Origin: Streptomyces roseofulvus
GTDB taxonomy: Bacteria > Actinomycetota > Actinomycetes > Streptomycetales > Streptomycetaceae
Assembly: GCF_039534915.1 (NCBI RefSeq)
Contig: NZ_BAAAWE010000001.1
Coordinates: forward strand, 3,596,001 to 3,660,000
Direction: 5' to 3'
Length of the DNA: 64,000 nt
Notes under the pieces: generated by a model
What the model saw: the letters and a program-made list of their open reading frames with translations, nothing else
Databases searched by the model: none
Told to the model about the DNA's origin: nothing
Program-made: the position numbers and the translations under genes
Part shown: in pieces, positions 8,390 to 16,549 of the stretch
Position numbering within the stretch: the stretch's first letter is position 1
Layout of the letters: each line of letters opens with the position of its first letter

Positions 8390-8435
8390 GAGCACCGGGT
8401 GTGAGGTTCCGGGCCCCGCGGGGAAGGGTCCCCGC

Positions 8436-8888
8436 ATGGACCAGGAACTAGCCCGCCGGTGGCTCGCCACCGCCCTCGGCGAGGCTCGGGGCGGGCGTGG
8501 CGAGGGCGGGGTGCCGATCGGCGCCGCGCTCTACGGGGCCGACGGGGTGCTGCTCGGCCGGGGGCGGAACCGGCGGGTGCAGGACGGTGATCCTTCCGCG
8601 CACGCAGAGACCGCCGCGTTCCGGGACGCCGGGCGGCAGCGCTCGTACCGGGGGACGACGATGGTGACGACCCTCTCGCCGTGCTGGTACTGCTCCGGGC
8701 TCGTGCGGCAGTTCGGGATCTCGCGGGTCGTCGTCGGGGAGGACCGGACCTTCCGCGGCGGGCAGGAGTGGCTCGCGGCGCACGGCGTCGAGGTGGTCGT
8801 GCTCGACGATCCCGAGTGCGTCGAGCTCATGCGTACCTTCGTCGCGGAGCGACCCGACCTCTGGAACGAGGACATCGGACATGACTGA
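8436..8888 (+). CDS. Cytosine deaminase, yeast Fcy1-like zinc enzyme
   Basis: 150 residues. The zinc site is complete: HAETAAF (His, catalytic Glu) and PCWYC (two Cys). Outside the motifs it resembles fungal cytosine deaminase closely in layout: GGVPIGAALYG, LGRGRNRR, SPCWYCSGLV, VVVGEDRTF and the end ERPDLWNEDIG, where the fungal enzyme has a similar ERPQDWFEDIG-type tail that closes the active site. It should convert cytosine (and probably 5-methylcytosine) to uracil (thymine). It overlaps the next gene by eight bases, implying co-translation with a 2-oxoglutarate oxygenase. The similarity to the fungal enzyme is from memory and needs a search. Confidence 0.85.
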   Translation: MDQELARRWLATALGEARGGRGEGGVPIGAALYGADGVLLGRGRNRRVQDGDPSAHAETAAFRDAGRQRSYRGTTMVTTLSPCWYCSGLVRQFGISRVVVGEDRTFRGGQEWLAAHGVEVVVLDDPECVELMRTFVAERPDLWNEDIGHD

Positions 8889-9816
8889 GGCACGGCTTCC
8901 GACCATCGACCTCGCCCGCGACCCCGCGCCGCAGCTGCCCGCCGTCGACCGGGCCCTGCGCGACGCAGGGTTCCTGCTGGTCTCGGGGCACGGGGTGGAC
9001 CCCGCGCTGCCGTCCGCGATCCGGGAGAGCGCCCGCGCCTTCTTCCGCCTGCCCGCCGCCGCCAAGGCGCCGTACGCCGTGCGGGTCGGCGGGCGCGGGT
9101 GGCTCGGTCCGGGGGCGGAGGCGAACGGGTACGCGGAGGGGACGGCGACCTCGCCCGACCTGAAGGAGTCGCTGTCCTTCGCGGCGGAGGAGCCGACCGG
9201 CGACCCGGCGGTGGACGCCGAGTGGTTCCTGCCGAACGTCTGGCCCGCCGAGGTGCCGGAGCTCAGGCCCCTGGTGGAGGCGTACCTCGCGCGGATGAAG
9301 GCGCTGGCGGACCGGGTGCTCGACCTGCTGGGGACGGCGCTCGGCGAGGAGCGGGACTTCTTCACGCGGCACACCGGGCACCCCACCTTCGGCTTCAACA
9401 TCAACTGGTATCCGGCGCGGGAGCGGACCGGGCCGCCCGAGCCCGGGCAGTTCCGGATCGGGCCGCACACCGACTTCGGGACCGTCACGCTGCTCGACCG
9501 GCAGGCCGGCAAGGGCGGGCTGCAGGTGTTCTCGGATGCCGGGGGCTGGCAGGACGCGCCCCACGACCCCGCCGCGCTCACCGTCAACATCGGCGATCTG
9601 ATGGCCGGTTGGACCGGCGGGCGGTGGCGTTCGGGGCGGCACCGGGTGCTGCCGCCGCCGGCCGACGCGCCCGCCGAGGAGCTGTTGTCGCTGGTGTACT
9701 TCTACGAGTGCACACCCGGCACCAGGATCCACGGCATCGAGTCCCACCGGTATCTGCGGGCCCAGCTCGACGCGATCGCCGCGCACACCACCGACGCCCC
9801 CACCGCCACGGGGTGA
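8881..9816 (+). CDS. 2-oxoglutarate/Fe(II) oxygenase, isopenicillin N synthase family
   Basis: 311 residues, typical of the IPNS-like dioxygenase family. An N-terminal DIOX_N domain (FLLVSGHGVD, ~31-40) precedes the jelly-roll core with iron ligands H196 and D198 (GPHTDFGTVTLL) and a distal His near 254 (SGRHRV, whose Arg also fits the 2-oxoglutarate carboxylate). The substrate is not shown by sequence. Because it overlaps a cytosine deaminase gene by eight bases, a pyrimidine base is a reasonable guess; thymine 7-hydroxylase belongs to this superfamily. Gibberellin-type or antibiotic-type substrates remain possible. Confidence 0.88.
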   Translation: MTEARLPTIDLARDPAPQLPAVDRALRDAGFLLVSGHGVDPALPSAIRESARAFFRLPAAAKAPYAVRVGGRGWLGPGAEANGYAEGTATSPDLKESLSFAAEEPTGDPAVDAEWFLPNVWPAEVPELRPLVEAYLARMKALADRVLDLLGTALGEERDFFTRHTGHPTFGFNINWYPARERTGPPEPGQFRIGPHTDFGTVTLLDRQAGKGGLQVFSDAGGWQDAPHDPAALTVNIGDLMAGWTGGRWRSGRHRVLPPPADAPAEELLSLVYFYECTPGTRIHGIESHRYLRAQLDAIAAHTTDAPTATG

Positions 9817-9902
9817 CAACACCTCAGCAACAGACTCGAAAAGACTCTCCTGTTCCCAACACGCCGTCGATATCCTTCAGTTGACTGCGACGGGGGTGGC
9901 GG

Positions 9903-11963
9903 GTGGACCGAGAGCTGTACGGCCGCGAGGCGGTTCTGGAGGCGCGCGGACTCGCCGCGCGGCTCGTCGGACTCGGACCGTACGGCCGTGGCCGGGTGGC
10001 GTACGAGCACGGCGAGGACCCGCCCGTCACCGTCTTCACCGGCGGCCGCGGCATGGGCAAGACGGTGCTGCTCAAGGAGATACGCAACCGCTACCGCGGC
10101 TTCACGCCGCTCGCCCTCCTCGACTGCGCCGCCGTCGAGGAACCCGCCGACCACGGCACCGGCTGGTCGCCGGTCACCGGCGCCCTCACCGAACTGGCCC
10201 TCCAACTGGCGCCGCGCGGCGACACGTTCAAGGCCGTGCCGTTCCCGCGGCTGTCGCTCGGACTCGTCGCCGTCACCTCGGTCGGCTGGACCCGGGAGGA
10301 CGACGAGCGGGCCCGCCGCGACCTGCTGCGGCTCGGCCCGCTGCTCGCCACCGTCGACGCCGGGCGGGCCGCCGCCGCGTCCTGGGTCGGCAAGGTCCTC
10401 GCCAAGCTGGCCGGCACCGCCGCCGAGGCCGGCGCGCCCTTCGCCGGCCTGGTCGCCGAGGCGACCGTCGAGACCGTCGTCGAGGAGTTCTTCGGCGTCT
10501 TCAGGAAGGCCCCCGAGGACTGGTTCGGCGACTACCGCAACGCCGGGGGGCGCGGCCGGGCCGGACTCCAGCAGCTCGCCGTCGACTTCGCGCAGGGCGG
10601 CCCGCGCCGGGCGGAGGCCGAGGGCTTCCTCACCCTCACGCTCACCGAGGACCTGCACCGCGCCTACACCGGGCTGAAGCTCGGCAGCCGCGTCGGCCGG
10701 CCCCTGGTGCTCCTCGACAACGCCCACGAACCCGTCGGCCGCGCCCTCGTCGAACCGATTCTGCGGGCCCGCTCCGACGGCCGCCGCGACCACACCGTGG
10801 TGCTCGCCGCCTCCCGGCTCCCCGAACACGAGGCGCTCCGCCACGCCACCCGGATCCGGCTGCCCGAGACCGCCCACCAGGCGCCCTGTCCGCGCACCGG
10901 CCGGGTCGGCTCCGGCCTCCTCGCCGTCGAGCTCACCCCGCTCACCCCCACCCAGACCCGGGCCGCCTTCGACCGCCACGACCCGGCCGACCGCGCCCCC
11001 GCCGACCTCTCCCGGGCCGTCCACCGGCTCACCGGCGGCCGCCCCCTCGGCGTCGACCTGCTCGCCCGCGCCGCCGGCGAGGCGCCGCCCGCGGTCCGCG
11101 CCACGCTCACCCCCGGCGACCTGCTCGACCTCACCGTGGAGCTGCGCGAGGACACCGCCCCCGTGCCGGTCGCCCCCGCCCTGCTCGCCGCCCTCCTGCC
11201 GGTGCCGAGGACGGGGCCGTACGCGGTGCTCGCCGCCGCCCACGACGAGGAGTCCGCCCGCCGCCTCGCCCAGGTCCGGCTGCCCGCCGAGTCCCTCGAC
11301 GGCGACGTCGCCCTCCGGGTCCGCGACCGGCTGCGCGCCGAGCACTGGGGCGACCACCCCGGCCACTTCGTCGGCGACCCGCTGCTGCGCGCCCTGCTGC
11401 TGCACCGGCTCCGCTTCGAGGACGACGACCACCCCGCGTACTCGGCCTGGCGGGCCGTCCACGAGACCCTCCGCCGGCACTACGGGCCGCAGCCGGGACC
11501 GCACCGGCTCCACCACGACCTCGCCCTCGGCGACACCGCCGAGGCCGTCGCCCACCTGCGGCTCACCTTCCCCCTGCCCGACGTCCTCGGCTGGCTCGGG
11601 CTGCTCCGGTTCGTCGCCTCCGCCCCGTACCCGCGCGAACGGGGCCGCACCGGACCCGACCCGCGCCGGGCCGTCGCCCTCGGCCAGGACCCCGACCCGG
11701 CGCTGCCGGACGGGCTCGGCCCGGACGCCGCCGAACTGCACCTCGCCGTACGACGGCTGCTGCACGCCGTATGGCTGCTCACCGATCCACTCGCGCTGCC
11801 CGACGAGGAGGTGGCCGACCGGCTGGCGCACGAACTGCGCCGGCTGTCCGGCCGCCACCTCACCGGCAGCGGTCCACTGTGGGACGCGGCCGGCCACTGG
11901 CCGCGGGACATCCGCGCCTGGCGGCAGCCCTCGCTGCCGCCGGGGCGCGAGGACGGAGTCTGA
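9903..11963 (+). CDS. P-loop NTPase (STAND/AAA-like), function unknown
   Basis: 686 residues, GTG start. Walker A is GGRGMGKT at 47-54 and the probable Walker B is LVLLDNAHE around 268-276, followed by VVLAASRLPEHE, a plausible sensor strand. This order resembles ORC/STAND-type ATPases. The C-terminal ~250 residues (RRLHYG-like helices, HLAVRRLLHAVWLLTDPLALPDEEVADRL) are helical with no repeat or domain I recognise. There is no signal peptide or membrane helix, so it is cytoplasmic. It is separated by only four bases from the gene for a membrane-anchored periplasmic-binding-like protein and probably forms an operon with it. Function not assigned. Confidence 0.8.
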   Translation: MDRELYGREAVLEARGLAARLVGLGPYGRGRVAYEHGEDPPVTVFTGGRGMGKTVLLKEIRNRYRGFTPLALLDCAAVEEPADHGTGWSPVTGALTELALQLAPRGDTFKAVPFPRLSLGLVAVTSVGWTREDDERARRDLLRLGPLLATVDAGRAAAASWVGKVLAKLAGTAAEAGAPFAGLVAEATVETVVEEFFGVFRKAPEDWFGDYRNAGGRGRAGLQQLAVDFAQGGPRRAEAEGFLTLTLTEDLHRAYTGLKLGSRVGRPLVLLDNAHEPVGRALVEPILRARSDGRRDHTVVLAASRLPEHEALRHATRIRLPETAHQAPCPRTGRVGSGLLAVELTPLTPTQTRAAFDRHDPADRAPADLSRAVHRLTGGRPLGVDLLARAAGEAPPAVRATLTPGDLLDLTVELREDTAPVPVAPALLAALLPVPRTGPYAVLAAAHDEESARRLAQVRLPAESLDGDVALRVRDRLRAEHWGDHPGHFVGDPLLRALLLHRLRFEDDDHPAYSAWRAVHETLRRHYGPQPGPHRLHHDLALGDTAEAVAHLRLTFPLPDVLGWLGLLRFVASAPYPRERGRTGPDPRRAVALGQDPDPALPDGLGPDAAELHLAVRRLLHAVWLLTDPLALPDEEVADRLAHELRRLSGRHLTGSGPLWDAAGHWPRDIRAWRQPSLPPGREDGV

Positions 11964-11967
11964 CGCC

Positions 11968-13500
11968 ATGCTCGACCGGCTGCGCCGCCGCTTCTTCTGG
12001 ACACCCCGGCAGAAGCTCCTCAGCACCCTCGTCGCCACCGCCCTCGTCGTCGGGCTCGGCGGCTGGGGCCTCTACACGTACCTCGAACCGGAGGACCGTT
12101 CCTGCGCCGCCGGGGTCGTCCGGCCCGCGAACAGCACGGAGTGCATCGGCGTCGACGGCGGCGGACACGACTTCCGCGTCCCCGCCCTCACCGCGATCAC
12201 CGCCGCCATCGGCCGCGAGAACGCCACCCTGAAGGCCGGCGAGTACGCCACCGTCGCCCTGCTCCTCCCGATCACCGCCACCGACCCCGGCACCGGCGAG
12301 AAGATCCTCCGCGAACTCCAGGGCGCGTACGCCTACCAGTACCGGGCCAACCACGAGTCCAACAGCGAGACCCCCAAGATCCGCCTGGTCCTCGCCAACA
12401 CCGGGGAGCGCAACGCCCACTGGCGCACCGTCGTCGACCGGCTCACCGCCATGACCGGCGCCCCCGACCGGCTCCGCGCCGTCTCCGGCGTCGCCACCTC
12501 CTCCGCCGAGGTACGGGAGGCGGTCACCGCGCTGACCGGCGCCGGGATCGCCGTCGTCGGCACCACCATCACCGCCGACGACCTCGCCAACGGCCCCGGC
12601 CGCGACCGCTTCCCCGGCCTCGCCCGGGTCTCCCCCACCAACGGCGACGAGGCGAAGGCGCTGGCGAACTTCGGCAAGGTCGACGCCGCCCGCGCGATCC
12701 TCGTCCAGGACTCCCGCACCGGCGACCACTACATCGACACCCTGCGGACCGCCTTCGCCGTCTCCCTGAAGGGCGCCCCCTACGAACCGCAGCTCTACAC
12801 CTCGCCCGCGAACAACACCGAGGAGGGCACCACCGCCAACACCTTCCGCCAGATCACCCACCTGATCTGCGACACCCGCGCCGAGACCGTCTTCTTCGCC
12901 GGCCGCCACACCCAGCTCCGCCAGTTCATCAACGCGCTCGGCGCCCGCGGCTGCGCCGACCGCGCCTTCACCGTCCTCACCGGCGACGAGGGCTCCTACC
13001 TCGGCGCCGACACCAAGCTGAACCGCGCGGCCCTCGGCAAGAAGCTGACCGTCCGGTACGCGGCCCTCGCCCACCCGGACGCCTGGAAGCCCGCGCCGGG
13101 CCGGCCGGTGCCCACGACCGGCGGCTCGGTCGTCGCCTTCCAGACCTTCCTGACCGACATCGCCCGCGCCGACGAGAAGCCGGTGCCGCTCCGGGACGGG
13201 CAGGCGATCGTCGCGTACGACGCGATGGCGACGGCCGTCCACGCGATCCGCCAGGCCACCCCGGCGAACGCCCCCTACCCGGAGCTCGCCGACGTCGGCA
13301 CCCAGTGGCCGCAGGTCAAGGGCTCGCTGCGGGTCCAAGGCGCGAGCGGCTGGATCTGCCTCGACAACCACGGCAACCCGTACAACAAGGCGGTCCCCAT
13401 CGTGGAGCTCGCCCCCGACGGCACGCAGCGCTTCGTCCAGATCGCCTGGCCCGAGAACGCCCCGCCGGCCACCAGCTGCCTGCCGCCGAAGCGGGGGTGA
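11968..13500 (+). CDS. Membrane-anchored type 1 periplasmic-binding-like protein
   Basis: 510 residues. A basic start (MLDRLRRRFFWTPRQK) and a single helix at ~18-38 (LLSTLVATALVVGLGGWGLY) without a lipobox suggest a signal anchor with the rest outside the cell. The ectodomain has the type 1 periplasmic-binding fold pattern of leucine/branched-chain receptors: ATVALLLPITATDPGTGEKILRELQGAYAYQYRAN, IRLVLANTGERNAHW, GAGIAVVGTTITADDL, ILVQDSRTGDHYIDTLRTAF, FTVLTGDEGSYLGADT. No ABC permease or ATPase of the usual transport type is nearby; its partner is the unassigned NTPase. It may act as an extracellular sensor and not a transporter part. Confidence 0.82.
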   Translation: MLDRLRRRFFWTPRQKLLSTLVATALVVGLGGWGLYTYLEPEDRSCAAGVVRPANSTECIGVDGGGHDFRVPALTAITAAIGRENATLKAGEYATVALLLPITATDPGTGEKILRELQGAYAYQYRANHESNSETPKIRLVLANTGERNAHWRTVVDRLTAMTGAPDRLRAVSGVATSSAEVREAVTALTGAGIAVVGTTITADDLANGPGRDRFPGLARVSPTNGDEAKALANFGKVDAARAILVQDSRTGDHYIDTLRTAFAVSLKGAPYEPQLYTSPANNTEEGTTANTFRQITHLICDTRAETVFFAGRHTQLRQFINALGARGCADRAFTVLTGDEGSYLGADTKLNRAALGKKLTVRYAALAHPDAWKPAPGRPVPTTGGSVVAFQTFLTDIARADEKPVPLRDGQAIVAYDAMATAVHAIRQATPANAPYPELADVGTQWPQVKGSLRVQGASGWICLDNHGNPYNKAVPIVELAPDGTQRFVQIAWPENAPPATSCLPPKRG

Positions 13501-13610
13501 TCCCCCCGCGTCCGCCCGGCCGTATCCGCGCATGACTCCGCGGCCGGCCGGGCAGGCGGTCGTCCAGAGGGCCCCTCCGGGGCGGGCGAGGCGACGGGAC
13601 GAGGTGGGAC

Positions 13611-14837
13611 GTGGCGCGCGGTGGAGCGGGGCGGGGCCGGGGGGACGGTCTGACGGCGAGGCTCCGCCGGGACCCGTTCGCCGTGCAGACGGTACGGTCC
13701 ACGGCCGCGGCCACCCTCAGCTACGTCGTCGCCCTCCGGCTCAGCAGCGAACCGGTCCCCCTCACGGCGCCCCTCACCGCCCTCCTGGTCGTCCAGGTCA
13801 CGCTCTACTCCACCCTCACCACCAGCCTGCGGCGGGTGAACTCCGTCGTCGTCGGCGTCCTCATCGCCATCGCGTTCAGCGCCGTCGTCGGCCTCTCCTG
13901 GTGGAGCCTCGCCCTGGTGATCCTGGCGTCGCTGCTCGTCGGCCGGCTCGTCCGCGTCGAGGAGTTCATCCCCGAGGTCGCCATCAGCGCCATGCTCGTC
14001 CTCGGCGTCACCCAGGTCTCCGACACCGCCTGGGACCGGGTCCTGGAGACCCTCATCGGCGCCGTCGTCGGCATGCTCTTCAACCTGTTCCTCGCCCCGC
14101 CCGTCTGGGTCGACACCGCCGGCGAGTCCATCGAGGACCTCGCCCGGCGCATGCGGCTGCTGCTCCTCGACGTGGCGGACGAGTTCACCGGCGCGCCGCC
14201 CGTCGAGCGGGCCGCCGCCCGGCTCCACGAGGCCCGCCGCCTCGACAACGACGTCGCCGACGTCGACGCGGCCCTGCGCACCGCCGAGGACAGCCTGCGG
14301 TTCAACCCGCGCGTCAAGGAGGGCCTGCTCCACCGGGTGGTGCTCCGCACCGGCCTCGACACCCTGGAGATCAGCGCCGTCGTCCTGCGGGTCCTCGCCC
14401 GCACCCTCACCGACCTGGCGAAACACCGCGCCGGACAGGCCCTGCTGCCGGACCGGGCCGCGCTCGCCGTCCGGGAGACCGCCCAGTACACCGCCGACTC
14501 CCTCGTCAGCTTCGCCGTCCTCGTCACCGCCCGCGGCAGCGAGGCGGCCGAGGCTGCGGAGAGCCGGCTGGCGGGCGAGCTGCGGGCGGCCAGGGCCTGC
14601 CGGGACGACGCCGCCGACCGGCTCCTCGCCCTCGCGCTCGCCGACCCCGGCGCCTGGCAGCTGCACGGGGCGCTGCTCGCCGAGCTCGACCGGATCCTCG
14701 ACGAGCTCGACCCCGAGCACCGGGGCCGCAGGCTGATGGAGGAGCTGGACCGGCAGGCCGCCGAGCGCCGGGCGCGACGCGCCCGCCTCACCCGCCGTGA
14801 CCGCCTCCTCCCCCTGCGGTCGCGCGCCCGCCGCTGA
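13611..14837 (+). CDS. FUSC / aromatic acid exporter family membrane protein
   Basis: 408 residues, GTG start. The N-terminal ~150 residues form about five to six membrane helices (TVRSTAAATLSYVVALRLS, TALLVVQVTLYSTLTTSLRRV, WWSLALVILASLLVGRLV, AISAMLVLGVTQ, LIGAVVGMLFNLFLAPPVWV) and the remainder is a cytoplasmic helical domain rich in Arg, Glu and Ala. This is the layout of the FUSC / ArAE half-size exporters. Substrate unknown. It stands alone, with a convergent SRPBCC gene after it. Confidence 0.87.
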   Translation: MARGGAGRGRGDGLTARLRRDPFAVQTVRSTAAATLSYVVALRLSSEPVPLTAPLTALLVVQVTLYSTLTTSLRRVNSVVVGVLIAIAFSAVVGLSWWSLALVILASLLVGRLVRVEEFIPEVAISAMLVLGVTQVSDTAWDRVLETLIGAVVGMLFNLFLAPPVWVDTAGESIEDLARRMRLLLLDVADEFTGAPPVERAAARLHEARRLDNDVADVDAALRTAEDSLRFNPRVKEGLLHRVVLRTGLDTLEISAVVLRVLARTLTDLAKHRAGQALLPDRAALAVRETAQYTADSLVSFAVLVTARGSEAAEAAESRLAGELRAARACRDDAADRLLALALADPGAWQLHGALLAELDRILDELDPEHRGRRLMEELDRQAAERRARRARLTRRDRLLPLRSRARR

Positions 14838-14904
14838 CGGGGAGCGGGGGGGCGGGGGGCAGCTCAGGGCCAGTGGGTCAGGGGGCAGGGGTCAGGGGTC
14901 AGGG

Positions 14905-15432
14905 TCAGGGGACCCATTTCGGCCAGGGCGCCTCGTCCCGGGCGTACAGCTCCCGCAGCTCGTTCCAGCGGCCGGTGGTCCACTGCCGCCAGTCGGTGGG
15001 GCGGCCGTCCAGCGCGTCCCGCAGCCGCTCGAAGTGGTCGTGCCAGCCGGCCAGGCAGTCGAGCAGCAGCTCCCGGTCGCCGCGCATCTCGTTGGTGAAA
15101 CGCAGCACGGTCGACGCCCCGCCGGCGGCCGGTTCCAGATGGAACCGGATCCGTCCGTGCGGGGCGCCGACCGTGTACTCGGCGACGTGGTCCGGGTCCC
15201 AGGCGGTGACCCGCCCGGAGACCTCCGTGTCGCCGTTCAGCCAGCGGAGCGTGACCCTCCCGCCGAGCCTCGGCTCCAGCGGGTCGGCCGCGCACAACCA
15301 CGACGGCAGTCCCTCCGGCGAGGCGATCCGCTCCCAGACCTCCTCCTGCCGGTGCGGCAGCTCGATCGTGTACCGCAGCAGGTGCGTGTCGCCGTCGTGG
15401 GCCTCGCTCCTGCCCCGGGGTATCTCGCTCAT
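14905..15432 (-). CDS. SRPBCC / AHSA1-like ligand-binding protein
   Basis: 175 residues. The START/Bet v1-like fold shows as LLRYTIELPHRQEEVWERIASPEGLPSWL at the start, a central set of beta strands (GGRVTLRWLNGD, GRIRFHLEP, STVLRFTNEM) and a long C-terminal helix with DCLAGWHDHFERLRDALDGR, the usual ending of AHSA1-type SRPBCC proteins. These bind small hydrophobic molecules or chaperones; no catalytic residue is evident. Start ATG 15432 lies 38 bases after the end of ccsB, same strand, so it could be at the end of the cytochrome c operon. Confidence 0.85.
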   Translation of the reverse strand: MSEIPRGRSEAHDGDTHLLRYTIELPHRQEEVWERIASPEGLPSWLCAADPLEPRLGGRVTLRWLNGDTEVSGRVTAWDPDHVAEYTVGAPHGRIRFHLEPAAGGASTVLRFTNEMRGDRELLLDCLAGWHDHFERLRDALDGRPTDWRQWTTGRWNELRELYARDEAPWPKWVP

Positions 15433-15469
15433 ACCTCCAGCGTGGCCCCCGGAGGGGGGCCCTGCCAGC

Positions 15470-16549
15470 TCAGACGCCGGCGTAGGAGTGCTTGCTGCTG
15501 ACGAAGATGTTCACGCCGTAGTAGTTGAAGAGGAAGCAGCCGAAGGCGATGAGCGCGATGTACGCGGCCTTCCGCCCCTTCCAGCCGGCCGTGGCACGCG
15601 CGTGCAGGTAGGCGGCGTACCCGACCCACGTGATGAAGGACCAGACCTCCTTGGCGTCCCAGCCCCAGTAGCGGCCCCACGCGTCGCCGGCCCAGATGGC
15701 GCCCGCGATGATCGTGAAGGTCCACAGCGGGAAGATCGCCGCGTTGACGCGGTAGGCGAACTTGTCGAGGGTGGCGGCGGCGGGCAGCCGCTCCAGGACG
15801 GAGCGGGCGAAGGCGCCGGGCTGTCCGCCGTTCGCGAGCTTGTTCTCGTACGAGTCGCGGAAGAGGTACAGCAGGGTGGCGACGGCGCCCAGGTAGAGCA
15901 CGGCGCCGCAGAAGATCGCGGTGGAGACGTGGATCCACAGCCAGTACGAGTCGAGGGCGGGCACCAGCTGGTCGCTCTCGGTGTACAGCAGGGTGGTCGC
16001 CACGCCCAGGTCGAGCAGGACCGTGGTGACCAGCGGAAGGCCGATCCAGCGGACGTTCTTCCCGGCGAGCAGGAAGGCCAGGTACACGCCGACCGCCACC
16101 GTGGAGAAGGTGGTGGAGAACTCGTACATGTTGCCCCAGGGGGCGCGCTGCACGGAGATCGCGCGCATGACCACGCCGGCCGCCTCCAGGGCGAAGGCGA
16201 GGACGGTCAGCGAGACGGCGATCCGGCCGTAGAGGTCGCCCTTGACGGTGCCGCCGGCGGCGCCGGGGCCGTCGGGGACGTCGCGGGTGCCGGCGGCGGA
16301 ACGGGTGACGACCTTCGGCCGCTCCAGGACGGCGGTGCCGCCGGCCTTCTTGACCTGGACGGTCACCTTCGCCGCCGCGGTGTCCTGCTGCGTCAGCGCG
16401 GCGGCGGTGCGGCCGACCTTGCTGCGGCTGCCGAAGACCCACTCGGCGATGTGGGCCAGGAAGGCCAGGGTGTAGACGGCCATCGAGGAGTAGACGAGCG
16501 TGTTGCTCATCTGCGCCAGGCTCTCGTTGGTCTCGGCGGCGAGGATCAC
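15470..16549 (-). CDS. ccsB: Cytochrome c synthase subunit CcsB/ResC
   Basis: 359 residues, last gene of the resA-ccdA-resB-ccsB run. CcsB with ResB delivers heme across the membrane and attaches it to CXXCH of apocytochromes. The WWD-type heme signature is present (GDAWGRYWGWDAKEVWSFITW), with flanking conserved histidines in the neighbouring helices and about six to eight membrane segments. The GTG at 16549 overlaps the resB stop (GTGA), with AGAAGGGG upstream, supporting coupled translation; an ATG 13 codons inside is an alternative. The end FLFNYYGVNIF(V) is typical of the family. Confidence 0.95.
   Translation of the reverse strand: MILAAETNESLAQMSNTLVYSSMAVYTLAFLAHIAEWVFGSRSKVGRTAAALTQQDTAAAKVTVQVKKAGGTAVLERPKVVTRSAAGTRDVPDGPGAAGGTVKGDLYGRIAVSLTVLAFALEAAGVVMRAISVQRAPWGNMYEFSTTFSTVAVGVYLAFLLAGKNVRWIGLPLVTTVLLDLGVATTLLYTESDQLVPALDSYWLWIHVSTAIFCGAVLYLGAVATLLYLFRDSYENKLANGGQPGAFARSVLERLPAAATLDKFAYRVNAAIFPLWTFTIIAGAIWAGDAWGRYWGWDAKEVWSFITWVGYAAYLHARATAGWKGRKAAYIALIAFGCFLFNYYGVNIFVSSKHSYAGV

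Noticed and set aside
9881..12232. Long frame across the NTPase gene
   Set aside because: Out of frame with a P-loop protein and made almost entirely of Arg, Pro and Ala, as expected for a shadow in high-GC DNA.
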